Position numbers and translations under genes: made by a program. Below, piece by piece: positions 22,713 through 22,811 of a DNA stretch of 22,811 bases; positions within the stretch are counted from its first letter, which is position 1, and each line of letters opens with the position of its first letter. Under the pieces are notes generated by a model. That model was not told the origin of the DNA, did not search any database, and saw nothing but the letters and a program-made list of their open reading frames with translations. The DNA comes from CAG-390 sp964579135 (GTDB lineage Bacteria; Bacillota; Clostridia; Oscillospirales; CAG-272), in the NCBI GenBank assembly GCA_964579135.1, contig CAZOFD010000026.1, forward strand, positions 1-22,811. The letters run 5' to 3'.

Positions 22713-22811
22713 TCCCACCCCAAGAAAAAGATCTGGCCTGCATTCCGCAGGCTATGCCTTTCATTTAACTATCCGTTTTCCATCGTATGTTGCGTGTATA
22801 TTTACACTGTC

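Noticed and set aside
22736..22752. GCCTGC/GCAGGC hairpin near the right end as a terminator for the integrase
   Set aside because: It has only 6 bp and is followed by TATGCCTTTC without a proper T tract. Evidence is too weak.

Overview
The window looks like a chromosomal segment of an uncultured, probably gut-associated, Bacillota (Clostridia-like) bacterium of middling GC content and high CpG use. The reasons are sigma-A promoters of the TTGACA/17 bp/TATAAT type, purine-rich GGAGG-like ribosome binding sites, strong intrinsic terminators, a transketolase split into two genes, and family content typical of that phylum (YqeG, YitT, PepF, DUF3737, MalY/PatB). The taxonomic call is an inference.

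Layout. The left edge is the 5' part of a tRNA-Thr(UGU) on the minus strand, with its own promoter. Next comes a plus-strand run from one promoter at 344-372: an FAD-dependent oxidoreductase of the UDP-galactopyranose mutase/amine oxidase type, a large polytopic membrane protein that may be a GT-C-like glycosyltransferase, the HAD phosphatase YqeG and an M24 aminopeptidase. A strong promoter overlapped by a long palindrome drives argG and then argH (the last two steps of arginine synthesis). The two are separated by a 125 nt spacer holding a perfect 15 bp GAAA-capped hairpin, and the pair ends in a very strong terminator. A second strong promoter drives the two halves of transketolase and a CE4-type deacetylase, which end in a terminator shared with a convergent glycerophosphodiesterase. 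The glycerophosphodiesterase and the divergent pepF have back-to-back promoters. After pepF come a YitT membrane protein and a GH36 alpha-galactosidase-like enzyme, closed by a 22 bp perfect inverted-repeat terminator.

The right third holds a minus-strand operon in transcription order: zinc alcohol dehydrogenase, DUF3737 beta-helix protein, MalY/PatB C-S lyase/aminotransferase. Its leader appears able to fold into two mutually exclusive hairpins, one of them terminator-like, behind a promoter whose start site falls inside a 12 bp palindrome. This is the best candidate here for an undescribed regulatory arrangement. Divergent from it is a small two-helix membrane protein with a strong promoter and ribosome binding site.

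From about 21,340 to the end the sequence becomes accessory: factor-independent terminators, a small XRE repressor on the minus strand, a decayed coding stretch with a frameshift at a G5 run, and two separate C-terminal fragments of tyrosine recombinases. This looks like the scar of one or more integrative elements. I saw no CRISPR array, rRNA, intact transposon or clearly novel defence system. Most of the window is ordinary core metabolism, and its novelty lies in regulatory structures and the accessory right end.
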